This document shows, piece after piece, positions 6,695 to 17,100 of a stretch of DNA of 24,448 bases. The DNA is from Planctomycetes bacterium UBA2386 (GTDB lineage: Bacteria > Planctomycetota > UBA1135 > UBA2386): positions 5,151 through 29,598 of the forward strand of contig DDSQ01000117.1 in assembly GCA_002343845.1 (NCBI GenBank). Reading direction: 5' to 3'. Below the pieces are notes generated by a model that saw only the letters and a program-made list of their open reading frames with translations, ran no database searches and was not told the DNA's origin. Each line of letters starts with the position of its first letter. The stretch's first letter is position 1. The translations under genes were made by a program, and so were the position numbers.

Positions 6695-7677
6695 AGAAGA
6701 CCTGCGCCATCGTCGGCGCGTCGGGCTACACCGGCCGCGAACTGCTGACCCTGCTCGCGCGCCACCCGCGACTGCAGGCGACCGTCGCCATGACCGCGCG
6801 CGGTGGTGCGCCGGCGGAGGCGCCGGCGTTCCCGGGCGACCCGGCGATCGACGCGCTCGACGTCGAGCGGCTGCGGACCGTCGACGGCGTGTTCCTCTGC
6901 ACCCCGCACGGGGCCGCCAGCGAGATCGCCCGCGCCGCCCTGGGCTTCGGCAAGAAGGTCGTCGACCTCTCGGCCGACTTCCGGCTGCGCGACCCGGGCC
7001 TCTACCAGCGCACCTACGGCGCCCCCCACCCGGCACCGGAACTGCTCGCGCAGGCGGTCTACGGCCTCGTCGAGCATCACCGCGAGGCGATCGCGCGGGC
7101 GAAGCTGGTCGCCAACCCGGGCTGCTATCCGACGTCGATCCTGCTGCCGCTGCTGCCCCTGCTCGACGCCGGCCTGCTCGACGCGACGGCCCCGATCATC
7201 GCCGACAGCGCGAGCGGCACTTCGGGCGCGGGCAAGGCGCCGAGCGAACGCACGCACTTCGGCGCGGTACACGACAACTTCCTCGCCTACGGCGTCGGCA
7301 ACCACCGCCACCTCCCCGAGATCTGCCAGGAGGCCGGCACGCCGCGCATCGTGTTCACGCCGCACCTGCTGCCGACGTTCCGCGGCATCCTGTCGACGAT
7401 CTACGTGACGCCGGGATCCGGCGCGTCGGCCGACACGATCCGCAGCTGCCTGCACGAGCGTTACGCCAAGGAGCCGTTCGTGCGCGTCTACGCGCAGGGC
7501 CAGCCGGAGCTGCGCTGCGTGCAGCGCACCAACCAGTGCCACCTCGCGATCGCCGCCAGCGGCCCGCTGGTCGTGATCACCTCGGCGATCGACAACCTGG
7601 GGAAGGGCGCGTCCGGCCAGGCGCTGCAGAACATGAACCTGATGCTCGGTCTGCCCGAAGGAGACGGACTGTCGTGA
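6691..7677 (+). CDS. argC: N-acetyl-gamma-glutamyl-phosphate reductase
   Basis: This 328-residue cytoplasmic enzyme performs the third step of arginine synthesis, NADPH-dependent reduction of N-acetylglutamyl 5-phosphate to the semialdehyde. The N-terminal Rossmann motif VGASGYTGRELL is at about residues 8-19, and the catalytic cysteine is C145 in ANPGCYPTS. The following segment DSASGTSGAGKAP and the later GNHRHLPEI (conserved His) are typical of ArgC. Length is normal for the short bacterial type, and no motif is missing. The start overlaps the argR stop (ATGA at 6691-6694) and the end overlaps argB (GTGA at 7674-7677), so translation is probably coupled in both directions. Confidence 0.96.
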   Translation: MKKTCAIVGASGYTGRELLTLLARHPRLQATVAMTARGGAPAEAPAFPGDPAIDALDVERLRTVDGVFLCTPHGAASEIARAALGFGKKVVDLSADFRLRDPGLYQRTYGAPHPAPELLAQAVYGLVEHHREAIARAKLVANPGCYPTSILLPLLPLLDAGLLDATAPIIADSASGTSGAGKAPSERTHFGAVHDNFLAYGVGNHRHLPEICQEAGTPRIVFTPHLLPTFRGILSTIYVTPGSGASADTIRSCLHERYAKEPFVRVYAQGQPELRCVQRTNQCHLAIAASGPLVVITSAIDNLGKGASGQALQNMNLMLGLPEGDGLS

Positions 7678-8498
7678 GGATCCTCGTCAAGATCGGCGGC
7701 GCGCAGCTCGAAGAGCCCGCACCGCGCAGCGCCCTGTGCGCGTCCCTGGCGACGGCGCGCGCGGCCGGCCACGAACTCATCGTCGTGCACGGCGGCGGCA
7801 ACCAGATCCGGTCGCTGTCGCGAGCCTTGCAGTTGCCGGAGAGCTACCACGAGGGCCTGCGCATCACCGATGCCCGCACCGCGGAAGTGGTGCTGATGGT
7901 CCTCGCCGGCCTCGTCAACCGCACGCTCGTCCACGCACTGCAGCGGCAGGGCGTGTCGGCGGTCGGGCTGTCGGGCGCCGACGGCGGCACGTTCACGGCG
8001 GCGAAGCTCGTGCGACCGGGGGTCGACCTCGGCTTCGTCGGCGCGATCGACGCGGTGCGCCCGCAGCTCGTGCACGAGCTGCTCGGCAACGGGCACGTGC
8101 CGGTGATCGCGACGGTCGCCCCCGGGCGCGCCGCAGCCGATGGCGAGCCGTTCTTCAACCTCAACGCCGACCACGCCGCCGGCCCGTTGTGCCGGGCGTT
8201 TGGCTGCGACGCCGTGCTGTTCCTGACCGACGTGCCCGGCGTGCTCGACGCGCGCGGCGAACGCCTCGCGCGCCTGGCGCCCGCGGACTGCGACCGCCTG
8301 GTCGCGACCGGCGTCGCGAAGGGCGGCATGCTGCCGAAGCTCGACGCGGCGCTCACTGCGCTGCGCGAGAACCCACGCGCGCTCGTCAAGATCGCGCCGG
8401 CGAACGCGCCCGACGCCGTGGTGTCGGCGCTGCGAGACAGCACCGGCACGCGCTTCACGACCACCGCTGCGAACCTCCAGGAGGCCGACCGTGGATGA
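7674..8498 (+). CDS. argB: Acetylglutamate kinase
   Basis: This 274-residue amino acid kinase phosphorylates N-acetylglutamate (step two). Visible motifs are the N-terminal strand VKIGG with K6, the substrate loop HGGGNQIR starting at H39, LNADHAAGPLC for nucleotide binding, FLTDVPGVLD, and the Lys-containing GGMLPKL. The start is GTG 7674, set by AAGGAG 10 nt upstream and by homology, since the protein must begin at the first beta strand. It therefore lacks the N-terminal helix that links dimers into hexamers in arginine-inhibited kinases such as that of Pseudomonas aeruginosa, resembling the insensitive E. coli enzyme. By inference, feedback control may lie in ArgA, ArgJ or ArgR. The gene overlaps argC by GTGA and argD by 8 bp. 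Confidence 0.95.
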   Translation: MRILVKIGGAQLEEPAPRSALCASLATARAAGHELIVVHGGGNQIRSLSRALQLPESYHEGLRITDARTAEVVLMVLAGLVNRTLVHALQRQGVSAVGLSGADGGTFTAAKLVRPGVDLGFVGAIDAVRPQLVHELLGNGHVPVIATVAPGRAAADGEPFFNLNADHAAGPLCRAFGCDAVLFLTDVPGVLDARGERLARLAPADCDRLVATGVAKGGMLPKLDAALTALRENPRALVKIAPANAPDAVVSALRDSTGTRFTTTAANLQEADRG

Positions 8499-9675
8499 AG
8501 GGCTGATGAAGACCTACGCCCGCGCCGACGAGGTGTTCGTGGCCGGTCGCGGTGCGCTGCTGCATGACAGCTCCGGCCGCGAGTTCCTCGACTTCCTCGC
8601 CGGCATCGCCGTGAGTGCGCTGGGCCACGGCCACGCCGGGCTCGCAGCGGCTCTGCGCGACCAGGTCGGCAAGGTCGTGCACCTGAGCAACCTGTTCCGG
8701 CATCCGTTCACCGAGCAGGTGGCGACGCGGCTCTGCGCGCGGACCGGCATGGGTGCTGCGTTCTTCACCAACTCCGGGACCGAGGCGATCGAGTGCGCGC
8801 TGAAGCTCGCGCGCAAGGCGATGCACGTGCGCGGCACGCCCGAACGCACGTCGTTCGTAGCGCTCGAAGCCGGGTTCCACGGCCGAACGCTCGGCGCGCT
8901 GTCGCTGACCTGGAACGAGAAGTACCGCAAGCCGTTCGTGCCGCTGCAGCAGGTGACGTGGGTGCCGCCCGAGAACATCGGCGCCCTGCGCGAGGCCCTC
9001 ACCACACAGCGGCCCGCCGCGCTCGTGCTCGAGCCGATCCAGGGCGAAGGCGGCATCCGCGAACTGTCGGCCGACTTCCTGCGTGCGGCGCGCGCGGCGT
9101 GCACCGAGACCGGCACGCTGCTCGTGCACGACGAGATCCAGAGCGGCTGCGGCCGCACCGGCACGTTCCTCGCCGCACAGCACGCCGGCGTCGTGCCGGA
9201 CGTCGTGGCGCTGGCGAAGCCGATCGCCGCCGGGCTGCCGATGGGCGCCTGCCTCTGCGTGCCGGCACTCGCCGACACGTTCCAGAAGGGCGAGCACGGC
9301 TCGACGTTCGCCGGCGGGCCGCTGGTCTGCCGCGCCGCGTCGGTGTTCCTCGACGAGCTCGACCGCGGCCTGCTCGACAACGTGCAGGAGCGCGGGCACC
9401 AGCTGCGCGAGGGTCTGCAGGCGCTGCAGAGCGACTTCCGCATCGTGCGCGAAGTGCGCGGCCGCGGCCTGATGCTCGGCCTGCGCCTGCACCACTCGGC
9501 CGAGGCCGTGCAGAAGGCGCTCTACGGCAACGGCCTGATCGTCAACTGCACCGCCACCGACGTGCTGCGCATCGTGCCGCCGTTCGTGATCACCCACGAC
9601 CAGGTGCAGCGCGGCCTCGACGTGCTGCGCACGACCCTCGCCGCGTTCCCCGGCAACCAGCAGGAGAAGCCGTGA
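8491..9675 (+). CDS. argD: Acetylornithine aminotransferase
   Basis: This 394-residue class III PLP aminotransferase converts N-acetylglutamate semialdehyde to N-acetylornithine (step four). Features in order: FLDFLAGIAVSALGHGH near residue 31, TNSGTEAIECALKLAR, GFHGRTLGALSLT, EPIQGEGG, the cofactor-binding LLVHDEIQSGCGRTG and the Schiff-base lysine K243 in ALAKPIAAGLPMGA, followed by HGSTFAGGPL. The start is GTG 8491, with AGGAGG 6 nt upstream, inside the end of argB. ArgD-type enzymes often also serve in lysine synthesis (DapC), which cannot be decided here, but its place between argB and argF argues for arginine. The end overlaps argF by GTGA. Confidence 0.95.
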   Translation: MDEGLMKTYARADEVFVAGRGALLHDSSGREFLDFLAGIAVSALGHGHAGLAAALRDQVGKVVHLSNLFRHPFTEQVATRLCARTGMGAAFFTNSGTEAIECALKLARKAMHVRGTPERTSFVALEAGFHGRTLGALSLTWNEKYRKPFVPLQQVTWVPPENIGALREALTTQRPAALVLEPIQGEGGIRELSADFLRAARAACTETGTLLVHDEIQSGCGRTGTFLAAQHAGVVPDVVALAKPIAAGLPMGACLCVPALADTFQKGEHGSTFAGGPLVCRAASVFLDELDRGLLDNVQERGHQLREGLQALQSDFRIVREVRGRGLMLGLRLHHSAEAVQKALYGNGLIVNCTATDVLRIVPPFVITHDQVQRGLDVLRTTLAAFPGNQQEKP

Positions 9676-10625
9676 AGCAATCCCAGGCACTCGATCTGTC
9701 GCCGCTCACCCACAAGGACCTGCTGTGCACGTCGGCGCTGCCGACCGCCGACATCGAGCGCATCTTCGCGACGACGCGCGCCCTCAAGCAGGGGCGCGAA
9801 GTGCACACCGAGGTCCTGCGCCACAAGCGCCTGGCGATGATCTTCGAAAAGGACTCGCTGCGCACGCGCTTCACGTTCGACATCGGCATGCAGGATCTCG
9901 GCGGCACGGCGGTGTTCATGGACCACCGCGACGCGCGGCTGGGTTCGCGCGAGTCGGTGAAGGACGTCGCCAAGAACCTCGAACGCTGGGTGCACGGCAT
10001 CGTCGCCCGCACCTTCAAGCACAAGGTGCTCGAGGAACTGGCGCAGCACACACGCATCCCGGTCATCAACGGCCTGTCGGACTTCGTGCACCCCTGCCAG
10101 GCGCTGTCCGACTTCTTCACGCTGACCGAGAAGTGGGGCACGGTGAAGGGCCGCACGCTGACCTACGTCGGCGACGGCAACAACACCTGCCACGCCCTCA
10201 TCCACACCGCGGTCAAGCTCGGCACCAACATCCGCGTCTGCTCGCCCGAGGGCTACGAGCCCAACGCCCGCGTCGTCAACGAAGCGATGCGCGCGGCCCA
10301 GGAGACCGGCGCGGAGGTCACGATCCTCAACGACCCCGATGCCGCCGCCGACGGCGCCGACGCGATCTACACCGACGTCTGGGCGTCGATGGGCCAGGAG
10401 GACGAGATCGAGGAGCGCAACGGCATCTTCGCCGCCTACCAGGTCGACGAGGAGATGATGGCCCGCGCGCAGAAGGGCGCGCTGTTCATGCACTGCCTTC
10501 CCGCCCACCGCGGCTGGGAAGTGACGCAGGAGGTCATGGATGGCCCGCAGAGCGTCGTCTACGACATCGCCGAGAATCGCTTGCACGTGCAGAAGGCGAT
10601 CCTGTCGCTGTTGATCAAGTCATGA
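9672..10625 (+). CDS. argF: Ornithine carbamoyltransferase
   Basis: This 317-residue enzyme joins carbamoyl phosphate to ornithine to give citrulline. The carbamoyl-phosphate motif reads SLRTR (residues 62-66), the variant of STRTR found in many bacterial members. Other landmarks are FVHPCQALSDF (H140-Q143), DVWASMGQE, and the ornithine-binding HCLPAHRG (274-281). The intact HCLPA and SMG motifs favour ornithine over the acetyl- or succinyl-ornithine transcarbamylases. The start is GTG 9672, overlapping the argD stop. The stop (10623-10625) is overlapped by the ATG of an 8-codon reading frame leading to argG. Carbamoyl phosphate synthetase is not encoded in this window. Confidence 0.94.
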   Translation: MKQSQALDLSPLTHKDLLCTSALPTADIERIFATTRALKQGREVHTEVLRHKRLAMIFEKDSLRTRFTFDIGMQDLGGTAVFMDHRDARLGSRESVKDVAKNLERWVHGIVARTFKHKVLEELAQHTRIPVINGLSDFVHPCQALSDFFTLTEKWGTVKGRTLTYVGDGNNTCHALIHTAVKLGTNIRVCSPEGYEPNARVVNEAMRAAQETGAEVTILNDPDAAADGADAIYTDVWASMGQEDEIEERNGIFAAYQVDEEMMARAQKGALFMHCLPAHRGWEVTQEVMDGPQSVVYDIAENRLHVQKAILSLLIKS

Positions 10626-10644
10626 AGCACGAGTCCGCAATCCC

Positions 10645-10648
<4 letters not shown>
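10622..10648 (+). other. Eight-codon mini-ORF linking argF and argG
   Basis: ATG 10622 overlaps the argF stop as ATGA. The frame reads MKHESAIP and stops at TGA 10646-10648, which overlaps the argG ATG (10645) again as ATGA. Every other junction of the operon is a direct overlap, so this short frame completes an unbroken stop/start chain. It could pass terminating ribosomes from argF to argG. It could also be a chance arrangement; no Shine-Dalgarno motif of its own is evident. Confidence 0.35.
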
Positions 10649-11861
<1,213 letters not shown>

Positions 11862-11865
<4 letters not shown>

Positions 11866-13286
11866 GCGAGAAGCCTGCAGCCGGCGGCGCGCAGATGTGG
11901 GGCGGGCGCTTCGCGGGCAACCTCGACGCGTTCTTCGCCGAGTTCCAGAAGAGCCTGCCGGTCGACCACGTGCTCGCGTTCGCCGACCTGCAGGTCAATC
12001 GCGCCTGGAGCCAGGCGCTCGCGGCGGTCGGCGTGTTCCGCGCCGACGAGTTGGCGAAGGTGCACGCCGCGATCGCCGACCTCGAGGCCCAATGGCGGCA
12101 GAACGGCGTACCGGCCGACGATCCTGCCGAAGACGTGCACAGCCTCGTCGAACGCGAACTGGTCGCGCGCTGCGGCGAACTCGGCAAACGCATCCACACC
12201 GGCCGTTCGCGCAACGATCAGGTCGCGACCGACCTGCGGCTGTTCCTGCGCGAGCGCACCGCCGGACTCGTGGCCGCGATCGCGGGGCTGTGCGGCGAGC
12301 TCGTGCAGAAGGCAGCCGCGCACCACGACGCGCCGATCCCCGGCTACACCCACCTGCAGCGCGCACAGCCGATCACGATCGGCCACTGGGCGCTCGCCCA
12401 CTGCGAAGCGCTGGGCCGCGACCGCGAACGGCTGCTCGCCGCCGGTGAACGCATGGACAGCAGCCCGCTCGGCAGCGGCGCGCTCGCCGGCACGGTGCTC
12501 GGCGTCGACCGCGACGCCGTCGCGAAGCAGCTCGGTTTCCGCCGCGGGCCAACGCGCAACAGCCTCGACGCGACGGCACAGCGCGACCATCTGTGCGAAC
12601 TCGCGTTCGCCTGTGCGATGGCGATGACCCACCTGTCGCGCCTCGCCGAGGACACGATCTTCTTCGCGACCCAGGAAGCGCGCTTCCTGGTCTTCGGCGA
12701 CGCGGTGTCGACCGGCAGTTCGCTGATGCCGCAGAAGCGCAACCCCGACGCGATGGAACTGGTGCGCGGCAAGTGCTCACGCGGCCACGGCGCGCTGCTC
12801 GCGTTGCTCGGCAGCGTGAAGGGCCTGCCGATGGCCTACAACCGCGACCTGCAGACCGACAAGGAGACCCTGTTCCCACTGCTCGCCGAGGCCGAGGCGT
12901 GCCTGCAGGTGGCGGCGCTGGCGATCCACCACGCCCGCTTCGACGTGGCGCGTTGCGCCGCGGAGGCCGAGCGCGGCTACCTGAACGCGACCGACCTCGC
13001 CGACCTGCTGGTTGCGCGCGGCGTGCCGTTCCGCGATGCCCACGAACAGGTCGGCCGCGCCGTGAACCGCGCCGTCGAACTGGGCGTCGAACTGCAGCAC
13101 CTGCCGGCGGTCGAGCGGCAGCGGCTGCTGCCCGAACTCGACAGCGACCTGACCAAGGCACTCGCCACCGCCGTGGTGCTGGCACGCCGCGACGTCGTCG
13201 GCGGCACCGCACCCTCGCGGGTGCGGAGCGAAGTCACCCGCTGGCAGCAGCAACTCGCCGCGTGGAGCGCGGCCCCTTCCCGATGA
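11862..13286 (+). CDS. argH: Argininosuccinate lyase
   Basis: This 474-residue member of the fumarase/aspartase superfamily splits argininosuccinate into arginine and fumarate, the last step. It begins with the family's MWGGRFAG, followed by DVHSLVERELV, TGRSRNDQVATDLRLF, the catalytic His segment PGYTHLQRAQPITIGHW, and the signature SSLMPQKRNPDAME, whose serines (S286-S287) lie in the mobile catalytic loop. The start is GTG 11862, overlapping the argG stop, with GGAG about 10 nt upstream; a long frame continues upstream but is a shadow of argG. The length is that of ArgH alone: the acetyltransferase found fused to ArgH in some marine gammaproteobacteria is here a separate gene, overlapping by ATGA. 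Confidence 0.95.
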
Positions 13287-13885
13287 GCAGTTCCTCCCCC
13301 CTTCCTGGCAAGGTCACCGTGCGTCCCGCGGTCGTCGCCGACGCCAAGCCGATCATGACCCTGGTCAACGAGCTGGCGCTCCGGCAGGTGATGCTGCCGC
13401 GATCGCCGGCGTCGGTGATCGAGAACATCCGCGACTTCGTGATCGCCGAGGTCGACGGCGAGTTCGCCGGCTGCGGCGCGCTCGCCGTCACCTGGTCCGA
13501 CATCGCCGAGATCCGCTCGCTTGCCGTCGCCCCGGCGATGCAGAAGCACGGCATCGGCCGCACGCTCGTCGACGCCCTGGTCGAGGACGCCAAACGCCTC
13601 GGCGTTCCGCGGCTGTTCGCCTTCACCTACGTGCCGGGGTTCTTCGCCAAGATGGGCTTCACCATCTGCGACCACGAACAACTGCCGCACAAGGTGTTCA
13701 ACGACTGTACGCACTGTCCGAAGTTCCTCGCCTGTGACGAGATCGCGATGACGCGCGTGCTCGACGCCAAGGCGTCGCCGGCCAAGCTGTTCGGCAAACC
13801 CCAGCGGGCGATCCCCCTGCCGCACCGCACGCCCGCGTTCACCGCGCCCGTGCTCGATGGGTCCGACCCCTCCGCGAAGCGGTGA
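13283..13885 (+). CDS. argA: N-acetylglutamate synthase, short GNAT type (ArgA)
   Basis: This 200-residue GNAT acetyltransferase is the likely maker of N-acetylglutamate from glutamate and acetyl-CoA, the first step. It shows VRPAVVADAKPIMTLVNELA at the N-terminus, IRSLAVAPAMQKHGIGRTLV with the acetyl-CoA loop Q87-K-H-G-I-G, and FTYVPGFFAKMGF. C142-x2-C145-x5-C151 in FNDCTHCPKFLACDE is a conserved-looking cysteine set of this subgroup. Unlike classical ArgA it has no kinase-like regulatory domain; it resembles the short synthases of mycobacteria and the C-terminal domain of fused ArgH(A) proteins. A Pro-rich tail follows residue 170. The start overlaps the argH stop, and it is the last gene of the operon. 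Substrate is inferred from family and position. Confidence 0.85.
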   Translation: MSSSSPLPGKVTVRPAVVADAKPIMTLVNELALRQVMLPRSPASVIENIRDFVIAEVDGEFAGCGALAVTWSDIAEIRSLAVAPAMQKHGIGRTLVDALVEDAKRLGVPRLFAFTYVPGFFAKMGFTICDHEQLPHKVFNDCTHCPKFLACDEIAMTRVLDAKASPAKLFGKPQRAIPLPHRTPAFTAPVLDGSDPSAKR

Positions 13886-13925
13886 CCGCCGTTCGCTTCC
13901 GCCCGGGCCCGCGTGCCAAGGCGCT

Positions 13926-13976
13926 CCGAACGAGGCCGATTCCGACCTCGTTCGGCAGGACGTCCGTCGTCCTTTC
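13926..13976 (+). terminator. Tandem hairpins ending the arg operon
   Basis: CCGAACGAGG (13926-13935) pairs perfectly with CCTCGTTCGG (13946-13955) around a 10-nt loop. One base later AGGACG (13957-13962) pairs with CGTCCT (13968-13973) around TCCGT, followed by TTCTCCC. They lie 41 nt after the argA stop and probably terminate the operon. Confidence 0.6.
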
Positions 13977-14016
13977 TCCCTTGCCTGCAAGCACTTCTTG
14001 ACCGCTGGAGCCTCCA

Positions 14017-14040
14017 GGCCAGAATGCTGGCCCCTCTTTT
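14017..14040 (+). terminator. Hairpin with T-rich tail
   Basis: GGCCAG (14017-14022) and CTGGCC (14027-14032) form a perfect 6-bp stem with loop AATG, followed by CCTCTTTT. This is the window's closest match to a classical intrinsic terminator and may back up the tandem hairpins upstream. Confidence 0.5.
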
Positions 14041-14123
14041 GCTCTGCGCCATCGCCCGGACCGAGCACCGGGTGCCCTCTCGGATCCGACGCACCGCGCC
14101 TCCGCGGACCGCGCCCCCGGGTC

Positions 14124-14129
14124 TAGCAT
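14124..14129 (+). promoter_or_regulatory. Candidate -10 of the lipoprotein gene
   Basis: TAGCAT lies 23 nt before ATG 14153 in the 267-bp gap after the arg operon. No clear -35 is present, and no Shine-Dalgarno motif is seen in the short leader. Confidence 0.3.
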
Positions 14130-14152
14130 CCGCGACCTCTCGAGCCTCTGCC

Positions 14153-17100
14153 ATGAAGCGATTCGAACTTGCCCGCATCGTGCCCCTCGCAACCGTCGCC
14201 GCCTTGACCGCCTGCAGTGGCAGCGGCGGCGGCACCACCGGCGAGCTCTCGACCAGGTTCTCGGCGCTGAAGACCGATCCGGTCAATGGCGCCACGATCT
14301 TCCTGAACGACCCGATCAGCATCGACTTCAGCACCAACGTCGACATCGATTCGGCGGGCTTGACGACGGTGACGTTCCAGGCGCTCGACCAGCTCGGCGT
14401 GCCGGTCCAGGATGAACTGGTCACGGGGTCGTTCAGCACCGACCGCAGCCCAGGCGACCTGGTCGCGGGCCGGCGCCTGCTGTTCGTGCCGACGTTCCCC
14501 ACCAACAACGACTTCTCGAACGGCGGCTTCCGTTCCGGCCGCACCTACCTGGTGCGGCTCGTCGGAGGCGAGGGCGAAACGACCGTGCTCCGCAACACGG
14601 ACGGCCGCGCGCTCGAGAGCCCCGTCACCTTCAGCTTCGGCACGCGAGAAGGCACGCAGCCAGCGCAGTTGTTCCGCAATCCCAAGTCCGGTGGACCGAC
14701 GCGCACCGGCTTCGAAGTGTCGACGGCGAGCGATCTCGGCGATGTGCCGCTCGGCCTGTTCGGCGCCCCGCCCCTCGAAGTGCGGCTGCACTTCGATCAG
14801 GCGCTGAACCCCAACGACACCAACGTCCCGGTCAACGTCGTGACCAACCCGCTGTATCGCAACGAGAACCTGCGCGGGCGCATCTACCTCGAATACAAGG
14901 ACCCGGTCTACGACGTCGGAATCGACGACTACACCTGGATCCCGGCCGACGTCGAGATCGAACGCAACAGCCTCGAAGGATGCACCGTCGTGCTGCGGCC
15001 GCTCGGCGTGCTGCCGAACAACGCGACGATCCGAGCGATCGTCGAAGCCACGGTGGAGGACATCTCCGGCGAGTCGAACGTGGCCACCCCTGGCTACAAC
15101 CAGGTGTTCGGCACGTTCCGCACGAGCAGCGCGTTCGCGCAGCAGTGGAACGGCATCGTCGATGACTTCAACGCCCTCGGCAACCTCGACACGACCGCGG
15201 CATTCCCGGAGTCCTTGGCCGAGGTCGGCCCCGGCTACGTGAAGGCCGGTTTCGCGTTCGAAGGCAAGTCGACGACGCTCGAATACGCGCCGACGTCGGT
15301 GGAGGTCGTGCTGCGCACGGACTTCACGCAGGTCGTGCCCTCGAACGGCTTGCCGTTCACGGTCTCGGGCGGCGTCTTCAACTTCCGCAACGTCACGATC
15401 CCGCAGGGTGTGACCGTGCTCGGTCGCGGCCCCAACCCGATGGTGTGGCTGTGCAGCGGCACCTTCACGGTTTCCGGAACGCTGTCCGTTCGCGGCGGCA
15501 ATGGCGCGCGCGTCGACACGCTGCAGTCCGCCAACTTCGCGAAGGCAGGCGGCGTCGCCGGCCCGGGTGGCGGCAACGGCGGCGACGGCACCCCGAGCGC
15601 CACGCAGCGCGATCTGCGCGGCGGCACCGGGCGCGGTCCGCTGCAGGCCGCCGGCAAGGGCGGCCGTGGCGGCTACCTCGCCTGCAACGCCGGCTGCTAC
15701 ACCGGCACCGGCTACAACAGCAGCGGCGGCGGCTCGGGTGGCGGCGGCGGCACCTTGGCGACGCAGGGCGATCCGAACTACCGCGGAACATCGCCCGCGA
15801 ACATCAACCCGAACGTCCCCCCCACGGCGAACACCGCGTTCCAGCAGAAGCGCGGCTACGGCGCAGCCGGGTGCAGCGGTGACAGCGGCACGCGCACGGC
15901 GTTCCTCAACGGCGGCGAACCCGGCGACCTGGTGTTCACCGATGCCCGCAACGACAACAACTACTGGGGCAGCGGCATCAACATGAGTGGTCCCGGCAAC
16001 CTGCCGATCCGCATCACCGGCGAGTTGTCGATTCCGGTCGGCGGCGGCGGCGGCGGCGGTGGCGGCGACACGTCGCCGACCGGCGCGTGTGGCCTGACCT
16101 CCAACGATCCGCCGAGCGACTACAGCGGCGGCGGTGGCGGCGGCGGCGGCGGCGTGTTGATCGTCAAGGCGCTCGACACCATCACGATCACCAGCACCGG
16201 TCGCATCATCGCCAACGGCGGCCACGGTGGCGGCGGCGAGCAGGTCGGCGCCTGCGGCGAAGCCGGCGGCGGCGGCGGTGGTGCCGGCGGCATGGTGGTC
16301 CTGATGTCGGCGAAGGGCATCGTGATCGAGGCCCATGGCTCGACGACGGTGACGCCGCCGCGCTTCCTCTACGGGGTGCCGGCTGGAGCCATCTACCAGG
16401 GCAACGACTACAGCTTCGCGGTCTCCGCCGACGGCGGCGTGTGCACGACCGGCGGCTTCGGCGGCGTCAACATCAGCGACAAGTACCCGGCGTCCGGCAA
16501 CCCGCCGCTCGCCGGCAGCACCTATGACGCCGACCCCCTGGGCGGGTTCGGCGGCATGGGCGTCGTGCAGCTGATGGTCCCCCCCGGTCAGAACCTGACC
16601 GATGGCACCAACACGCTGCTCGACGACAACATCACCTTCGTGCTGCCCGGCAGCACCACGCCGATCACGGGCGCGGGCAAGCGCCAACTGCTCGCGTGGC
16701 GCGGTTTCCCCAACGCGCTGGGGACCTTCGTCGACGACTCCGGGCAACCGACCAACATCGGCGACAACGAGGGCGACATCCGTCCGTCCCCCATCCTGCT
16801 GCCGACGCCATTCGGTGCGCTGTCGCGTGCACGCTCGTCGTGGATCGACACCGGTTCCAGCCAGCGGCGGCCGCTGGCTCAGGCGGACAACGGCGCCCGC
16901 GGCATCGTGGTCTCGGGGACCACGACGGTCGGGCCCAAGTTCGAATTCGCCGGCATCCAGACGGTCGGTTCGACGCCCGGGTACGTGAGCTACGAGCAGC
17001 TCGGACAGGCTGGCGTGCGCATCAGCTACCCGATCGCGGTAGGCGCTTCGCCACTCGCCAGCATCGCGAGCAACGCGACGTTCCTGGGCAAGCCCGCGTA

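Noticed and set aside
13886..14152. Possible small gene between argA and the lipoprotein gene
   Set aside because: The open frames here are poor in protein-like composition, and the region is occupied by three hairpins and a candidate promoter.
16040..16154. GGC tracts as a phase-variable switch
   Set aside because: Triplet changes keep the frame, so on/off switching by slippage is not expected; only length variation is possible.
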